NCBI GenBank assembly: GCA_964020155.1
Contig: OZ026566.1
Span: 1,353,501 to 1,417,500, forward strand
Length of the DNA stretch: 64,000 nt
DNA from: Chondrilla cf. caribensis
Lineage: Eukaryota > Porifera > Demospongiae > Chondrillida > Chondrillidae
Reading direction: 5' to 3'
Shown: in pieces, positions 10,867 to 29,578 of the stretch
How positions within the stretch are numbered: the first letter of the stretch is position 1
Layout: each line of letters opens with the position of its first letter
The notes under the pieces: model-generated
Seen by the model: the letters and a program-made list of their open reading frames with translations, nothing else
Databases searched by the model: none
Told to the model about the DNA's origin: nothing
Program-made: the position numbers and the translations under genes

Positions 10867-11995
10867 TCTATATTTAGGCCAACAATTTGGCCAACGTTTT
10901 CGACGTCTGGCGCGATCGTCTGACCCTCTGAAGGACGGAAACTCTTTTCATGACGTCCGGTACGTCTGGAGAAAGACGTGGATGCCCTTTTCGAGACGAT
11001 CGAGGCGATTTTTCGAACACGTTGACGATTCTTTCTCTGGGACGCCGTGCCATTTTGATCGACTGCCAATTCTGGTATTGGCCGAATTGATCACCTTCGA
11101 ACCGTTCGACAAACACAAAAAACATTCTTCTGGAAGTAGAAAGACGCGGGGACACTCGGGACATCTTCTGAACGGCAGGAAACGACGGGGGGACCAGGGT
11201 CCTTCTTCGGCGAGTCGGGCGTTATATCTTACGTGTTAAAACATCGATCTCTCGTTGTTTTGACCATTCTAAAACTGTTAGGTGGTTATTTAGACCACAT
11301 ATCAATGCTTTTGAACCTTTTGTGTCTGAACGATTCTCTTGTGGAACAAGGAATCTCGAAATACATGTTAATGCCGTATGGTCTCACACATAGAAACGCG
11401 AAGTAACGTTGTCGACACGCATACATCAACTGTTATTGTTCCTGTACTCCTACTTATGCACATCTGCTGCTAAATGGGACAGACCCTATGTGCACATGCT
11501 GACATATGCACCTGAATGGGGCAAGCTGTAGCTGTCTAACACAATGAGATGACATCAATGCATTTTGATATTTCTTCCTATACAGTGTAGTACTTTTGGA
11601 GTAGGGAGTAAGTTAAGGTAGAGTTAGGATGGGGTTAGGGTTAGGGTAGGGTTAGGGTTTTATATTTACGCATTGACTCATTTTGATGCTGTGTAATACA
11701 TCATCCTTCAATACAACACAGACATCTCTGTGCTGCAACATGGAATAAACATGTTGTCACTACTGCAACTACTGCACAGCAGCAGAACCCAGCACACTGC
11801 ATGTACTTAGCCACCCTATCAGGCACTTATGGATATGCTGGCATTTCCATAATCGCCTGAATAGAGCATGCATGCTGCAGACATCAGTCAGTGCCTAGGT
11901 GTGCGTTTTCAATGCCAGCTACTGCGCATCTATGCTGACCCCTGCTAACAGGGCGAGCTTAGGCGAGCCCCTTCAGACTCTGTCTGAACTAGTTA
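10761..11995. repeat. Repeat element copy 1 (GGGGCGAGCC ... ends), ~1.24 kb
   Basis: It begins GGGGCGAGCC...GCGAGCCCC and closes with GGCGAGCTTAGGCGAGCCCC then GTCTGAACTAGTTA. A second copy starts 13 bp after it. Contents are a (TA)n run, a ~400-bp GC-rich section, a ~300-bp spacer and a (TTAGGG)n-like run. A similar GAGCC...GAGCCCC block sits at both ends. Long open frames exist on both strands in the GC-rich part, but differences between copies fall at all codon positions, so coding is doubtful. It is a non-autonomous element of unknown class. Confidence 0.7.
11630..11662 (+). repeat. Interstitial TTAGGG-like run
   Basis: Several near-perfect TTAGGG units, part of the repeated element rather than a chromosome end. 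Sister runs lie at 12912-12942 and 13374-13412. Confidence 0.75.
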
Positions 11996-12911
11996 TTGTG
12001 TATTTATTGGGGCGAGCCTAAGCGAGCCCCTCTCTTGCGAGTCGGCCGCCTGCCCGCCTACGCTTCCGGTGTGGATATATATATTTGTTTGTTTCCTATA
12101 TTTAGGCCAACAATTTGGCCAACGTTTTCGACGTCTGACGCGATCGTGCGACTCTTTTGAGGACGGAAACTCTTTTCGAGACGTCAGGGACGACCGGAGA
12201 AAGACGAGGATGCCCTTTTCGAGACGATCGAGGCGAATTTTCAAACACGCTGACGGTTCTTTCTTTGGGACGCCGTGCCATTTTGATCGACTACCAGTTC
12301 TGGTACTGGCGAGATTGATCCCCTTCGAACCGTTCGACAAACACAAGAAACATTCTTCTAGAACTAGAAAGACGCGGGAACACTCGGGACATCTTTTGAA
12401 AGGCAGGAAACGACCGGGGGACCAGGGTCCTTCTTCGGCGAGTCGGGCGTTATATCTTACGTGTTAAAACATCTATTTCTCCTTGTTTTGACCATTCTAA
12501 AACTGTTACATGGTTCGTTAGACAACATATTCATGCTTTTGAACCTTTTTTGTCTGAATGATTCTCTTGTGGAACAAGGAATCTTGAAATACATGTTAAG
12601 GCGTATGGCCTCACACATAGAAACGCAAAGTAACGTTGTCGAAACGCATACATCAATTGCTATTGTTCCTGAACTTCAACTTGGGCACATCTGCTGCTAA
12701 ATGGGACAGACGCTATGTGCAGATGCTGACATATGCACCTGAGTGGGGCAAGCTGTAGCTGTCTATTGAAATTTGTGTATATCAACTTGTGCTACAGTAA
12801 TGCATGGTATACAGAACACAATGGGATGACATCAATACATTTTGATGTACACACTTATTAACATTTGGGATTTCTTTCTATAATACGTTTGGAGTAGGGA
12901 GTACGTTAAGG

Positions 12912-12942
12912 TTGGGTTAGGGTTAGGGTAGGGGTAGGGTTT
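12912..12942 (+). repeat. Interstitial TTAGGG-like run
   Basis: GGGTTAGGGTTAGGGTAGGG within element copy 2. Confidence 0.75.
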
Positions 12943-13373
12943 TATATTTACGTATTGACTCATTTTGATGCGGTGTACTACATTTATAAAATCATTATCA
13001 TCCTTGAATACAACAGATACATTTCTGTGCTGCAACATGGGATGAGCCTATTGTTATCACTGCAACTACTGCTCAGCAGCAGAACCCAGCACACTGCATA
13101 CACTTAGCCACCCTATCAAGCACTTATGGATCTGCTGGCATTTCCATAATCGCCTGAATTGAGCATACTGCAGACATCAGTCAGTGCCTGTGTGTACGTT
13201 ACTGCACAGCAGCAGAACCCAGCACTGAATGCACTTAGCCACCCTATCAAGCACTTATGGATATGCTGGCATTTCCATAATCGCCTGAATAGCTAGAGCA
13301 TGCTGCAGACACACTTATTAACATTTGGTATTACTTCCTATAATTCGTTTGGAGTAGGGAGTAAGTTAAGGTA

Positions 13374-13412
13374 GGGTTAGGGTTGGGTTAGGGTTAGGGT
13401 AGGGGTAGGGTT
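13374..13412 (+). repeat. Interstitial TTAGGG-like run
   Basis: A third run, in the duplicated distal section of element copy 2. Confidence 0.75.
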
Positions 13413-13733
13413 TTATATTTACGTATTGACTCATTTTGATGCTGTGTAATACATCTATAAAATCATTATCATCATTCAATGCAACATCAGACATTTCTGT
13501 GCTACAACATGGAATAAACATGCTGTTACTGCTGCAACTACTGCTCAGCAGCAGAACCCTGTCAAGCACTTATGGATATGCTGGCATTTCCATAATCGCC
13601 TGAATAAAGCATGCTGCAGACATCAGTCAGTGCCTGTGTGTACGTTTCAATGCCAGCTACTGCACGTCTATGCTGACCCCTGCTAACAGGGCGAGCTTAG
13701 GCGAGCCCCTTCAGACTCTGTCTGAACTAGTTA

Positions 13734-14700
13734 CCGAGCGTTAGCGAGGTTAATTGTTTCCGTCGTACGGCCAGTCTCATCGAGTCGCCCACGTTCTTAA
13801 TTGGTCGAAGGTGTCTCGTCTAGGGGTATCTGAAATTTTTCGGTTCTTTTTAGGCCAATATGTCGAATTTCGATCATGCGCAGCGAACGTCTGTGAGGTC
13901 ACAGGGCGATTCGTGCCACACGTCGGATAGGGGCAACGGTAAGGTATCGCACTGAGGTTATCATTCAAGTCTAGCACACTTACTCGCTATGCCACGACGG
14001 CTGAAAGTTTTTCCTTCGTCGAGTGCCCCTGGATCCGGATTTCGTCTCCGGACGACATTCGTTGGCTTCGCATCACAAGAACAATGTCTTACAATTTTCC
14101 CATGGAACAGATTTTCCGATTAATACTCTGTAAAGTCGGCGATTCGTAGTCTACGTTGGGGACATCGAAATGCACAGCCATTGTGACGTCCATGTTGGCA
14201 GACATTTAATGGCTATAATTAGTAACATTACGCATAGTCTGCAATACGTAACAGATTTGAAAAGATGGCCTTTCTACCGAAATTCTTTGTGAACGTTTTT
14301 TATTGATATCGATCCGTTCTTCTCTTCTTCCAATTGCAAGAATTGTACAAGCTCAGATGAGTCGCTTTAAATTGCTAACAACTGCTTTAGCCGTGAGATA
14401 AGCTTTATGCCAGCCTTGTTAGCTTTCAAATATTTAACTACTCTGATATAAAAATGCTTTTTGTATGATCCTGAATCAAAATCAGATGTTAACTTCCATT
14501 AACAAAACGAAGAAAATAATATTTGAAGGACACTCGTATGTATGCTTATGTTGATCTCCCAACAGAGGTTGCAATATTTTATGTATTACTATTAAGTTCA
14601 TCATTATAATATTATAGTGTATTAACCAGTACTAATTAGATCATCTGTAAGTTGATTTATAGTTCGGAATATCATATGGCAGAGTCAAATTCTCATGCAG
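13734..14700. other. Intergenic, no gene seen
   Basis: The first part (13734-14050) is more GC-rich and begins CCGAGCGTTAGCGAGG, possibly the end of another repeat. The rest is AT-rich with no supported coding sequence. Confidence 0.4.
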
Positions 14701-14710
14701 ATTCTAACAA

Positions 14711-15766
14711 ATGGAAACATGCAATCAAAACCAAACACAATGTGTTAATGCATCACAAATGCAATTAAACACAACACAAAATCAAACACTACATGTCATA
14801 CAGTGCACTGCTGCACAACATGAGTTGCAAACTCAACAAAACCAAGCACAAGTGCAGACACATCCACACGTTCATACACAAGATGCAAATACCAATGGGT
14901 ATGGCCATGATGAAGTACGAAACAATCACACAATGTGTAAATTGATTTCCAGCAACAGCAGTATAAAATTAATGGAAATAATCCCACTCTATCGTTTGCC
15001 ATGAAATGTGGCCATCCCTTTCCAATAACGCTAATCCTACTTATGAATGTTTGAAATGTGTCTGCGATAAAAACACTTCGAAAAGGTTCTCCTGGTCCAA
15101 GCAAATGACATGAACCCTGGCTCAGTACCTCAATGCTTGTAAGGTTTAACACAAATGGTAGAAATGTGAATAGCCTGAACATCAACCATCACTTATGTCC
15201 ACAAAAACACAGGTGGTCAACGTAAGGAGTTGCTCATCTGCAGATACATATCGGGCAGATTTTTTTTATGCATGACCCAACAGTGTCATAATAATATAAT
15301 ATATGATAAATAGTACAATAATCAAGACAAAAGCAGAATAGCCATACCATGGGATATGCATATAAATTATGACTAGTGAATAGATATATCAGAGTTCATA
15401 ACAATAATACTGTATTGAATAATGTACTTATAATCAGTTTGTAGATTAGTGAATCATGCCCTCGCTGATTGTGAGGTCGATGGGTTGCATGCATTGCTGC
15501 CACGACACCACAAATTCAAAACATCCCGTGAGAATATATACTATACAGAATGGCATTGGTACAGATTTGAATATCAATCTCGTGTTAGTACACATGCACA
15601 TGAATATGCTAAACTAAACAGTGACCCAGATATTAGTGATTTAATAAAAAAGCATCATTGGCATGGAAAGTACAGTTATATGAACAGTGATTCAAACACT
15701 TCTACAACATTGATAGATCAAATCATAATTGAAAGTGACGCAGGGAAACAAACTGGTATTGAATAG
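14711..15766 (+). mobile_element. Degenerate Helitron-like fragment
   Basis: At 15449-15766 an open stretch without an ATG reads LHALLP...[15 protein letters not shown], then [13 protein letters not shown]. This resembles the helitron_like_N region (W..FE.Q.RGS.H.HG...L..dPD). The glycine of the RGS motif and other residues are changed, so it is a decayed copy. The 97-codon Gln/Asn-rich ORF at 14711-15004 has an ATG but no recognised domain; it may be part of the same element or chance. Helicase motifs and Helitron ends are not seen. Confidence 0.5.
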
Positions 15767-15968
15767 TGTCATTGGCTGACAACATTCAACAAGTGCATTC
15801 CATCAGAAAACTGGCGTATACAAACATCTGGCATGACATATACCGCCATTTTCTGTTTAGCGAGGTTCTGAACTACGTTCATACCTAGTATAGTAATGAA
15901 TGTGCATGTAACGATGAAGCACCGACCTTTAATTAGGAGGGACTGAGTTGACCTTTTACTGTGACACA

Positions 15969-16861
15969 ATGGAACAGAAGGAATGTGAGTTGTAATTGGA
16001 TAGGTTACGTTCTTTCCTCAGTGGTATTCCTCGGCGAGAGGGACCAGGACACCGAGTGGCATACGGAAATCATCCCAATTATTCGGATAATATTCACGCT
16101 TATCGCCAAATTGCTACTAAAAGCGTTGAGGGATATCGCGAGTATCTCACGGAAAAGGCAATGAAAGCTTTGAAACGTAAGCCAGAAGAAGTATTGAACA
16201 TCTGCAGTATTGGTTGTGGAACCGGAGACGTAGAGTTCGAAATTCTGTCAAAAGTGAAAGAGGTCTATCCTCAGGTAGCTATTAACTTCGTTGGAATAGA
16301 TGTGGACGCCATTTTGTGCTCAGAAGCCAAGGAGAAGCTCTCGAAGTTACCTTACGATACAACTGTTATGAACCAGGATTTCATGCAGATAGATGCTTCC
16401 ACATTGCCAAAATTCGATTTGATACTCATGGCCCACGTTCATTACTACTTCACTGATCAAAAGTCCCTTTTTGCCAAGGTCGCGGACATGATCAAACCTA
16501 TGACTGGAAGCATTGAAATTGTGATGACCGACGAAAGCATGCCAATGTGGTGGGTGTGTGGCATGTTTATAACTGGAAATCCAAGACCAGCTGATATAAC
16601 AGATATACATTAACAAAGGATTTGGGACTCAAATGTGCGGTGTGTTCCATACCTGGAGAGGCTGATTTCAGTCGCTGCATAGCAGAAGGGTTTGATACAG
16701 AGTTTGGGAAAAACCTCCTTGACTTCCTATGCCAGGTGAAGCTTTCTGATTACCCACCAGAAGTCACGGAACAATGCATCACTTATTTGAAGACTTGTAT
16801 GAATGAGGAATACAAGACCAAACTTTATTGTAAGGGAATCACAGTTACTAGACAATCTTAA
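15969..16861 (+). pseudogene. Histamine N-methyltransferase-like, copy 1 (broken)
   Basis: It matches the intact copy at 18012 over its whole length. The equivalent ATG at 15969 is followed by a TAA at codon 9 (15993), where the intact copy has CAA. A second lesion is a CA insertion near 16608 (GATATACATTAAC against GATATATTAAC), which shifts the frame after residue ~211. The SAM motif CSIGCGTGD is kept. A 19-base intron from GTGAGT to AG over the stop would be too short to be real. Some residues differ from the other copies (for example R at the second residue of the RSFLSG stretch), so this copy has been separate for longer. Confidence 0.85.
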
Positions 16862-17521
16862 ACTGCAACTCAGCATGCTGCAGGGTATAATTATGTATTG
16901 AATAGACTAAGTGTGTAGTTTTCAGTGCATTGTATTATTTTATGTAGTATGTATAGCCATACTAATGTAATATGTGACTGTGTGCTTTAATTGTATGTGA
17001 ATCACACACAATTAAATTGAATTTCTCACTCAGTCTGAAGACCTCTCTAGTGTGAAGAATCAGTGTTGCATTGGCCATATTGTTACTGTGATGGAATTAA
17101 AATCTTAAGTCATTTTGTAGGACTTGTTTGTAGACCTTAAGCAGCATCTTTAGCAAGCTGTCCCTATCACTCCAAATTGATCGTGAAGTGGAGCCATACA
17201 CAGTATTATAAAGTACTTGACATGTAAAAACTATAATAATATATGACCATTGCCACCATCATCCTCTTCATCACCATACACAATACTGACCCAACTGCAT
17301 GTCTATTATTGAAGCAAAATGTTAAATGTAATAATAATATGAATTCATGATCATTTCTTGATATGGCCCAAAGTTTTGTGCACATTTAACATCATTATTT
17401 ATACATGCTTGATTATTAACAAAATCGAAATCAAAAAAATATGAAAGACCTATTATTTTTCTGAAGATGTCAGCATTATTGATTAGAAATAGAAATTAAC
17501 CTTTGGGTATTATTGTGATTG

Positions 17522-17694
17522 AAGTAGTACATTAGTTGAGCAGTGATGACTCCTCCAACTCCTCGATCCTCTTAGGAGTGACTGCCGACAACCTGGTCAT
17601 TTCATGATGGATCTCCACATAAGCTACTTGCGGCTGGTTCTGAGAAGGTGATTGCTGCCCACCACGAGAGAGTGAGTGTGGATCTGACGTCAAA
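17522..17694 (-). pseudogene. Stray copy (B) of the last Amt exon, truncated
   Basis: On minus it carries the end of the Amt tail (HHEMTRLSAVTP, then EELEESSLLN) but stops matching near 17694, where unrelated sequence begins. It is the 3' half only. Confidence 0.8.
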
Positions 17695-17831
17695 CTCCCC
17701 AATCCTTCTCAGCGGCACCCGTGAAGTGTACTAAGGGGGTTGGCGTTTTGTTTTAGGCCTTTCTTCTAGAATTCGAACGAAAACGTACTATCTCCGTACT
17801 TGAAAGGCGCCATTTTTATGACACGTTACTG

Positions 17832-17861
17832 ACGAATACGCCCGTAGGGCGGGTAATTCGT
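17832..17861. repeat. Small hairpin with GC-rich loop
   Basis: ACGAAT and ATTCGT arms enclose ACGCCCGTAGGGCGGGTA. It is similar in style to the hairpins near 7.9-8.06 kb and lies in sequence unique to this array unit. Confidence 0.5.
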
Positions 17862-17908
17862 ACTCGTATATTATAAAGTACTGACCTTTTGATAGTGCTG
17901 AGTTGACC

Positions 17909-17998
17909 CATAGATACTAGACACTACGTGTGTGCATACTCTATGCTACGGGCACGTAGTATAGAGTATCTATGGTGTGTGTGTGTGTGTGTCTATGG
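17909..17998. mobile_element. 90-bp MITE-like insertion with 6-bp target duplication
   Basis: TTGACC occurs on both sides (17903-17908 and 17999-18004). The other two methyltransferase copies have a single site (GAGTTGACC or GAGTTGAC). The insert begins CATAGATACT and ends in CTATGG. It contains inverted arms CATAGATACT ... AGTATCTATG and a (GT)8 run. It sits just upstream of the only intact methyltransferase ATG (18012), so it may affect its promoter or 5' UTR. It is too small to encode protein. Confidence 0.75.
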
Positions 17999-18011
17999 TT
18001 GACCTTACTCA

Positions 18012-18896
18012 ATGGAGCATATTGAGTCGCAATTGGAAAAGTTACGTTCTTTCCTCAGTGGTATTCCTCGGCGAGAGGGACCAGGACACGGAGTGGCATA
18101 CGGAAATCATCCCAATTATTCCGATACTCTTGACGCTTTTTGCGAGATTGCTATTAAAAGCTCTGAGGGATATTGCGAGTATCTGACGGAAAAGGCAATA
18201 AAAGCTTTAAATCGTAAGCCAGAAGAAGTATTGAACATTTGCAGCATTGGTTGTGGAACCGGAGACGTAGATTTCGACATTCTGTCAAAAGTGAAAGAGG
18301 TCTGTCCTCGAGCAGCCATTAACTTCGTTGGAATAGAGGTAGACGCCATTTTGTGCTCAAAAGCGAAGAAGAAGCTCTCGAAGTTATCTTACGATACAAC
18401 TGTTATGAACCAGGATTTCATGCAGATAGATGCTTCCACATTGCCAAAATTCGATTTGATACTCATGGCCCACGTTCATTACTACTTCACTGATCAAAAG
18501 TCCCTTTTCGCCAAAGTCGCGGACATGATCATACCTATGACTGGAAGCATTGAAATTATATTGACCGACGAAAGCATGCCAATGTGGTGGGTGTATGGCA
18601 TGTTTATAACTGGAAATCCAAGACCAGCTGATATAACAGATATATTAACAAAGGATTTGGGACTTAAATGTGCGGTGTGTTCCATACCTGGAGAGGCTGA
18701 TTTCAGTCGCTGCATAGCAGAAGGGTTTGATACAGAGTTTGGGAAAAACCTCCTTGACTTCCTATGCAAGGTGAAGCTTTCTGATTACCCACCAGAAGTC
18801 ACGGAACAATGCATCACTTATTTGAAGACTTGTATGAATGAGGAATACAAGACCAAACTTTATTGTAAGGGAATCACAGTTACTAGACAATCTTAA
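18012..18896 (+). CDS. Histamine N-methyltransferase-like SAM methyltransferase, intact copy
   Basis: Single-exon, 294 residues, about the length of animal HNMT. HNMT moves a methyl group from S-adenosylmethionine to a ring nitrogen of histamine in the cytosol. Motif I CSIGCGTGD (77-85) sits where HNMT has its SAM-binding glycine loop, followed by DILSKV (89-94). The acidic-loop strand VGIEVD is at 106-111, and DLILMAHVHYYFTD (148-161) matches the HNMT region after the SAM site. The C-terminal GLKCAVCSIPGEADFSRCI (217-235) also aligns with HNMT. Substrate is not certain: HNMT-like proteins in lower animals may act on other small amines. The ATG chosen is the first in frame and is conserved in position with copy 1. 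The upstream region carries the 90-bp insertion. Confidence 0.85.
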   Translation: MEHIESQLEKLRSFLSGIPRREGPGHGVAYGNHPNYSDTLDAFCEIAIKSSEGYCEYLTEKAIKALNRKPEEVLNICSIGCGTGDVDFDILSKVKEVCPRAAINFVGIEVDAILCSKAKKKLSKLSYDTTVMNQDFMQIDASTLPKFDLILMAHVHYYFTDQKSLFAKVADMIIPMTGSIEIILTDESMPMWWVYGMFITGNPRPADITDILTKDLGLKCAVCSIPGEADFSRCIAEGFDTEFGKNLLDFLCKVKLSDYPPEVTEQCITYLKTCMNEEYKTKLYCKGITVTRQS

Positions 18897-19562
18897 ACTG
18901 CAACTCAGCATGCTGCAGGGTATAATTATGTATTGAATAGACTAAGTGTGTAGTTTTCAGTGCATTGTATTATTTTATGTAGTATTTATAGCCATACTAA
19001 TGTAATATGTGACTGTGTGCTTTAATTGTATGTGAATCACACACAATTAAATTGAATTTCTCTCAGTCTGAATGTGAAGAATCAGTGTTGGCCATATTAT
19101 TGTTACTGTGCACGTGATGGAATTAACATCTTAAGTCATTTTGTAGGTCTTGTTTGTAGACCTTAAGCGGCATCTTTAGCGAGCTGTCCCTATCACTCCA
19201 AATTGATCGTGAAGTGGAGCCATACACAGTATTATAAGTACTTGACATGTAAAAACTATAATAATATAGGACCATTGCCACCATCATCCTCTTCATCACC
19301 ATACACAATACTGACCCAACTGCATGTCTATTATTGAAGCAAAATGTTAAATGTAATAATAATATGAATTCATGATCATTTCTTGATATGGCCCGGAGTT
19401 TCGTGCACATTTAACATCATTATTTATACATGTTTGATTATTAACTAAATCGAAATTAAAAAATTACAAAAGACCTGTTATTTTTCTGAAGATGTCAGCA
19501 TTATTGATTAGAAATAGAAATTAACCTTTCAAATTGGGTATTATTGTGATTGAAGTAGTGCA

Positions 19563-19870
19563 TTAGTTGAGCAGTGATGACTCCTCCAACTCCTCAATGC
19601 TCTCAAGACTGTCAGGAGTGACTGCCGACAACCTGGTCATTTCATGATGGATCTCCACGTGAGCTACTTGCTGGTTCTGAGAATGTGATTGCTGCCCACC
19701 ATGAGAGAGTGTGTGGATCTGACAGTGTCCCATCCCTGTTATGAGCACTTTTAAGTATGAATGAATTAGGTTGAGGAGTGTCTTTGAGCACATTGTCAGA
19801 ATCACCACAAGAAACAGTCTTGGGTGATGGAGAAATAGCCGTTTCTCTCTCTACAGGACCAGCAAAAACG
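19563..19870 (-). pseudogene. Stray copy (C) of the last Amt exon
   Basis: Minus-strand ERETAISPSPKTVSCGDSDN, then NSFILKSAHNRDGTLSDPH, follows the Amt tail. A small deletion near HTLS shifts the frame before the last third. It belongs to the array unit with the intact methyltransferase. Confidence 0.85.
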
Positions 19871-20205
19871 AGTGGTTCCCATTTGTTATTGTAGTTCAAT
19901 AGTAAAACTCCACAGTAGCAACAGTTAGGGGAAATTATGAAGCACAACATGGGGAATTTGCAATGAACCCTCAAACAACTTCTGATTGCTTCCCATTGAA
20001 TCTTTTCCAATTTGTACTCATTCTTACATAGCATACTTCAGCATACAACATGGAAATTCTCATGTGCATACGACATATAATATGTTTATAACGCTATATT
20101 ATAGCTTTATAAAATTAATATTTCCCGCCCTAAATTCCCCAAGCCTCTTATGAATCTATTCCCCACACATACGTTATATAGTACTGACCTTTTGATAGTG
20201 CTGAG

Positions 20206-21088
20206 TTGACTGAGTTGCAATTGGAAAAGTTACGTTCTTTCCTCAGTGGTATTCCTCGGCGAGAGGGACCAGGACACGGAGTGGCATACGGAAATCATCC
20301 CAATTATTCCGATACTCTTGACGCTTTTTGCGAGATTGCTATTAAAAGCTCTGAGGGATATTGCGAGTATCTGACGGAAAAGGTAATAAAAGCTTTAAAT
20401 CGTAAGCCAGAAGAAGTATTGAACATTTGCAGCATTGGTTGTGGAACCGGAGACGTAGATTTCGACATTCTATCAAAAGTGAAAGAGGTCTGTCCTCGAG
20501 CAGCCATTAACTTCGTTGGAATAGAGGTAGACGCCATTTTGTGCTCAAAAGCGAAGAAGAAGCTCTCGAAGTTATCTTACGAAACAACTGTTATGAACCA
20601 GGATTTCATGCAGATAGATGCTACCACATTGCCAAAATTCGATTTGATACTCATGGCTCACGTTCATTACTACTTCACTGATCAAAAGTCCCTTTTCGCC
20701 AAAGTCGCGGACATGATCATACCTATGACTGGAAGCATTGAAATTATATTGACCGACGAAAGCATGCCAATGTGGTGGGTGTATGGCATGTTTATAACTG
20801 GAAATCCAAGACCAGCTGATGTACAGATATATTAACAAAGGATTTGGGACTCAAATGTGCAGTGTGCTCCCGATGATACCTGGAGAGGCTGATTTCAGTC
20901 GCTGCATAGCAGAAGGGTTTGATACAGAGTTTGGGAAAAGCCTCCTTGACTTCCTATGCCAGGTGAAGCTTTCTGATTACCCACCAGAAGTCACGGAACA
21001 ATGCATCACTTATTTGAAGACTTGCATGAATGAGGAATACAAGACCCAACTTTATTGTAAGGGAATCACAGTAACTAGACAATCTTAA
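20206..21088 (+). pseudogene. Histamine N-methyltransferase-like, copy 3 (broken)
   Basis: It is close to the intact copy, with conserved CSIGCGTGD. No ATG exists at the expected start: the first codons after TTGAC read CTGAGTTGCAA, and the ATG is missing by deletion. A one-base deletion near 20820 (GATGTACAG against GATATAACAG) shifts the frame, and a net 5-base insertion near 20870 shifts it again. The C-terminal codons then run on in another frame to TAA at 21086-21088. It is non-functional unless re-annotated with other exons. Confidence 0.85.
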
Positions 21089-21966
21089 ACTGTGACTCAG
21101 CAGGATATTACGATAATTAGTTGAACTGATTAAGTTTGTAGTTTTCAGTGCATCGAGGTGTATACTTTCAGAACCTATTTTCTACGTATTGTTCATACGC
21201 AGACTAATGTAATAATATGTGTGTACTTTATTTTATGTGATGTAGGACTCAGTGTTAGCCATATTATTATTGCATTATGTTACACCAGTCTGTGTTAATT
21301 AATTTTACTAATGAAAATCTTAATTTTGTAGAAATGTACTGTAGTGGGTGGGTATGTGTACATAGGTTATATCGTTTGTTGTAACAAAGCTGTATGCTGG
21401 CATGTGATCATGAGCTGCTGCAGTGTGCACGGTTGAGTATCTGTTGATTTAATTTGTGACCTCCAGATAGACCCAAAGTAGTGCACAGTGGTCTAGAATA
21501 CATATATATGGGATGACCACTAGTGATTTCAATACGGAAAGCAATGCATATATATGTCCATATGTACATGTGTGGCTTGATCATGACTTAGTCAGCCTTG
21601 AATCTAGTGAGCTATCTCTGCCACTCCAAACTGAAGTGGATCCACAGTGATTATAAGGTACATGTATATATGTCAGACCTATATAGGACCATTACCACAT
21701 CATATGCACCATATATAATACTGGCCCACCTGCATGCATATGTCTATTATTGAAGGAAAAACAGTATATTCTTAGTAATTCATTTCTAGATATGGCCTGG
21801 TGTTTCATATTTAACATTATTTTTACACACATGTATGATACTATGAATATAATTGAAATCCGAAAAATACAAAAGACCTACATTTTTTTCTGAAGACGTT
21901 GGCATTATTGATTCAAAGTACAAAATTAAATCTGCTTTTGAGGATTATTGTGATTGAAGTAATGCA

Positions 21967-28677
<6,711 letters not shown>

Positions 28678-29012
28678 CACAGTGCAAAGGACAATTCGGG
28701 ATGGTGACGTCACAAAGATTCCCCTCGCACTCTAGTCTAGCTAACTAGACTACTCGCACTCTCAGCATGCGCGCGTGCGCGTGCACGTGTGTCATTGAAA
28801 TCATTATAATGAAGTCGTTGAAATGAACATTGATACTTCTTTTAATGAAGAGATCATTACGAAATGGCCAATAATTATTATAACATGTCTTCAAAATCAG
28901 TAGTCATAGAGGGTTGGTGAGTTCTTTATGGTCTGAATTTAAGTCTTATAGGTTATTTGCTTTTGCTTTCACGCACACAAGTACAAACACATGCACCCAA
29001 CACACACACACA

Positions 29013-29052
<40 letters not shown>

Positions 29053-29578
29053 CACACACACACAATCACACACACACGCACACGCACACACATCTGCTTT
29101 CTATCAAATCCATGACACGGTATTGCAAAACAAAAGGCCATGAATGTAACAGATTACTGAAAGACCAATTTTAATTTGATTTCAGCGCAATTGGATTAAA
29201 ATATAATTCAAAAGTGAGGGGGCAGTAAATGACAATACATGTTCAAGTTAACAATATTATAGTCTGAATTACAGCACTTGTAAAGTTTCATGGATTAAAA
29301 TGTGAGCAAAATACAAATCAGTGAAAATAAGCTCATACTTAAATACATAAGTACATACAACCTGAAGTATAACTCATATTGAATGCAAAAGTACAAATAA
29401 TTATTGAAATGAGACCATTTGATTTTAAAATCTGAGAAAGAGATGTATATGTACAAGCTTGTTTGTTGGAGTCACTTAATGCTTGTAAATAAATACACAT
29501 AGACATATGTTTGAAGACACATAACAACACATGGGGCATACCGAAATTGAAATTGAAACTATAAAATGGGACAAAGTT
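28678..29578. other. Amt upstream region and SERTA-gene 3' flank
   Basis: The stretch contains the likely Amt promoter just above 28677, an alternating GCGCGTGCGCGTGCACGTGT tract near 28769-28790, and a (CA)n run at 28998-29090. The 3' UTR of the SERTA gene probably lies near 29200-29578. No other gene is seen. Confidence 0.5.
28998..29092. repeat. (CA)n microsatellite
   Basis: CA repeat with a few interruptions, between the Amt and SERTA genes. Confidence 0.95.

Larger units (their letters stand above)
12009..13733. repeat. Repeat element copy 2, ~1.73 kb
   Basis: This is a second copy of the preceding element with the same ends. It is longer because the distal section is duplicated: the TTAGGG-like run, the GACTCATTTTGATGC segment and the CAGCAGCAGAACCC segment. 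The GC-rich first half is clearly similar to copy 1, with scattered substitutions. Confidence 0.7.

Noticed and set aside
10787..12467. Similar ~130-150-codon open frames in both repeat-element copies, as a possible conserved gene
   Set aside because: Differences between copies fall at all codon positions with many replacements, the opposite strand is open too, and no ATG context or domain is seen.
11630..13412. True telomere or chromosome-end fusion
   Set aside because: The TTAGGG runs are short, impure, and repeated as part of a larger dispersed element with host sequence on both sides.
14796..15185. 129-codon minus-strand ORF
   Set aside because: It is the shadow of a decayed Helitron-like region with no recognisable domain.
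15981..15999. Tiny intron (GTGAGT...AG) removing the stop in methyltransferase copy 1
   Set aside because: 19 bp is too short for splicing, and the second frameshift would remain.
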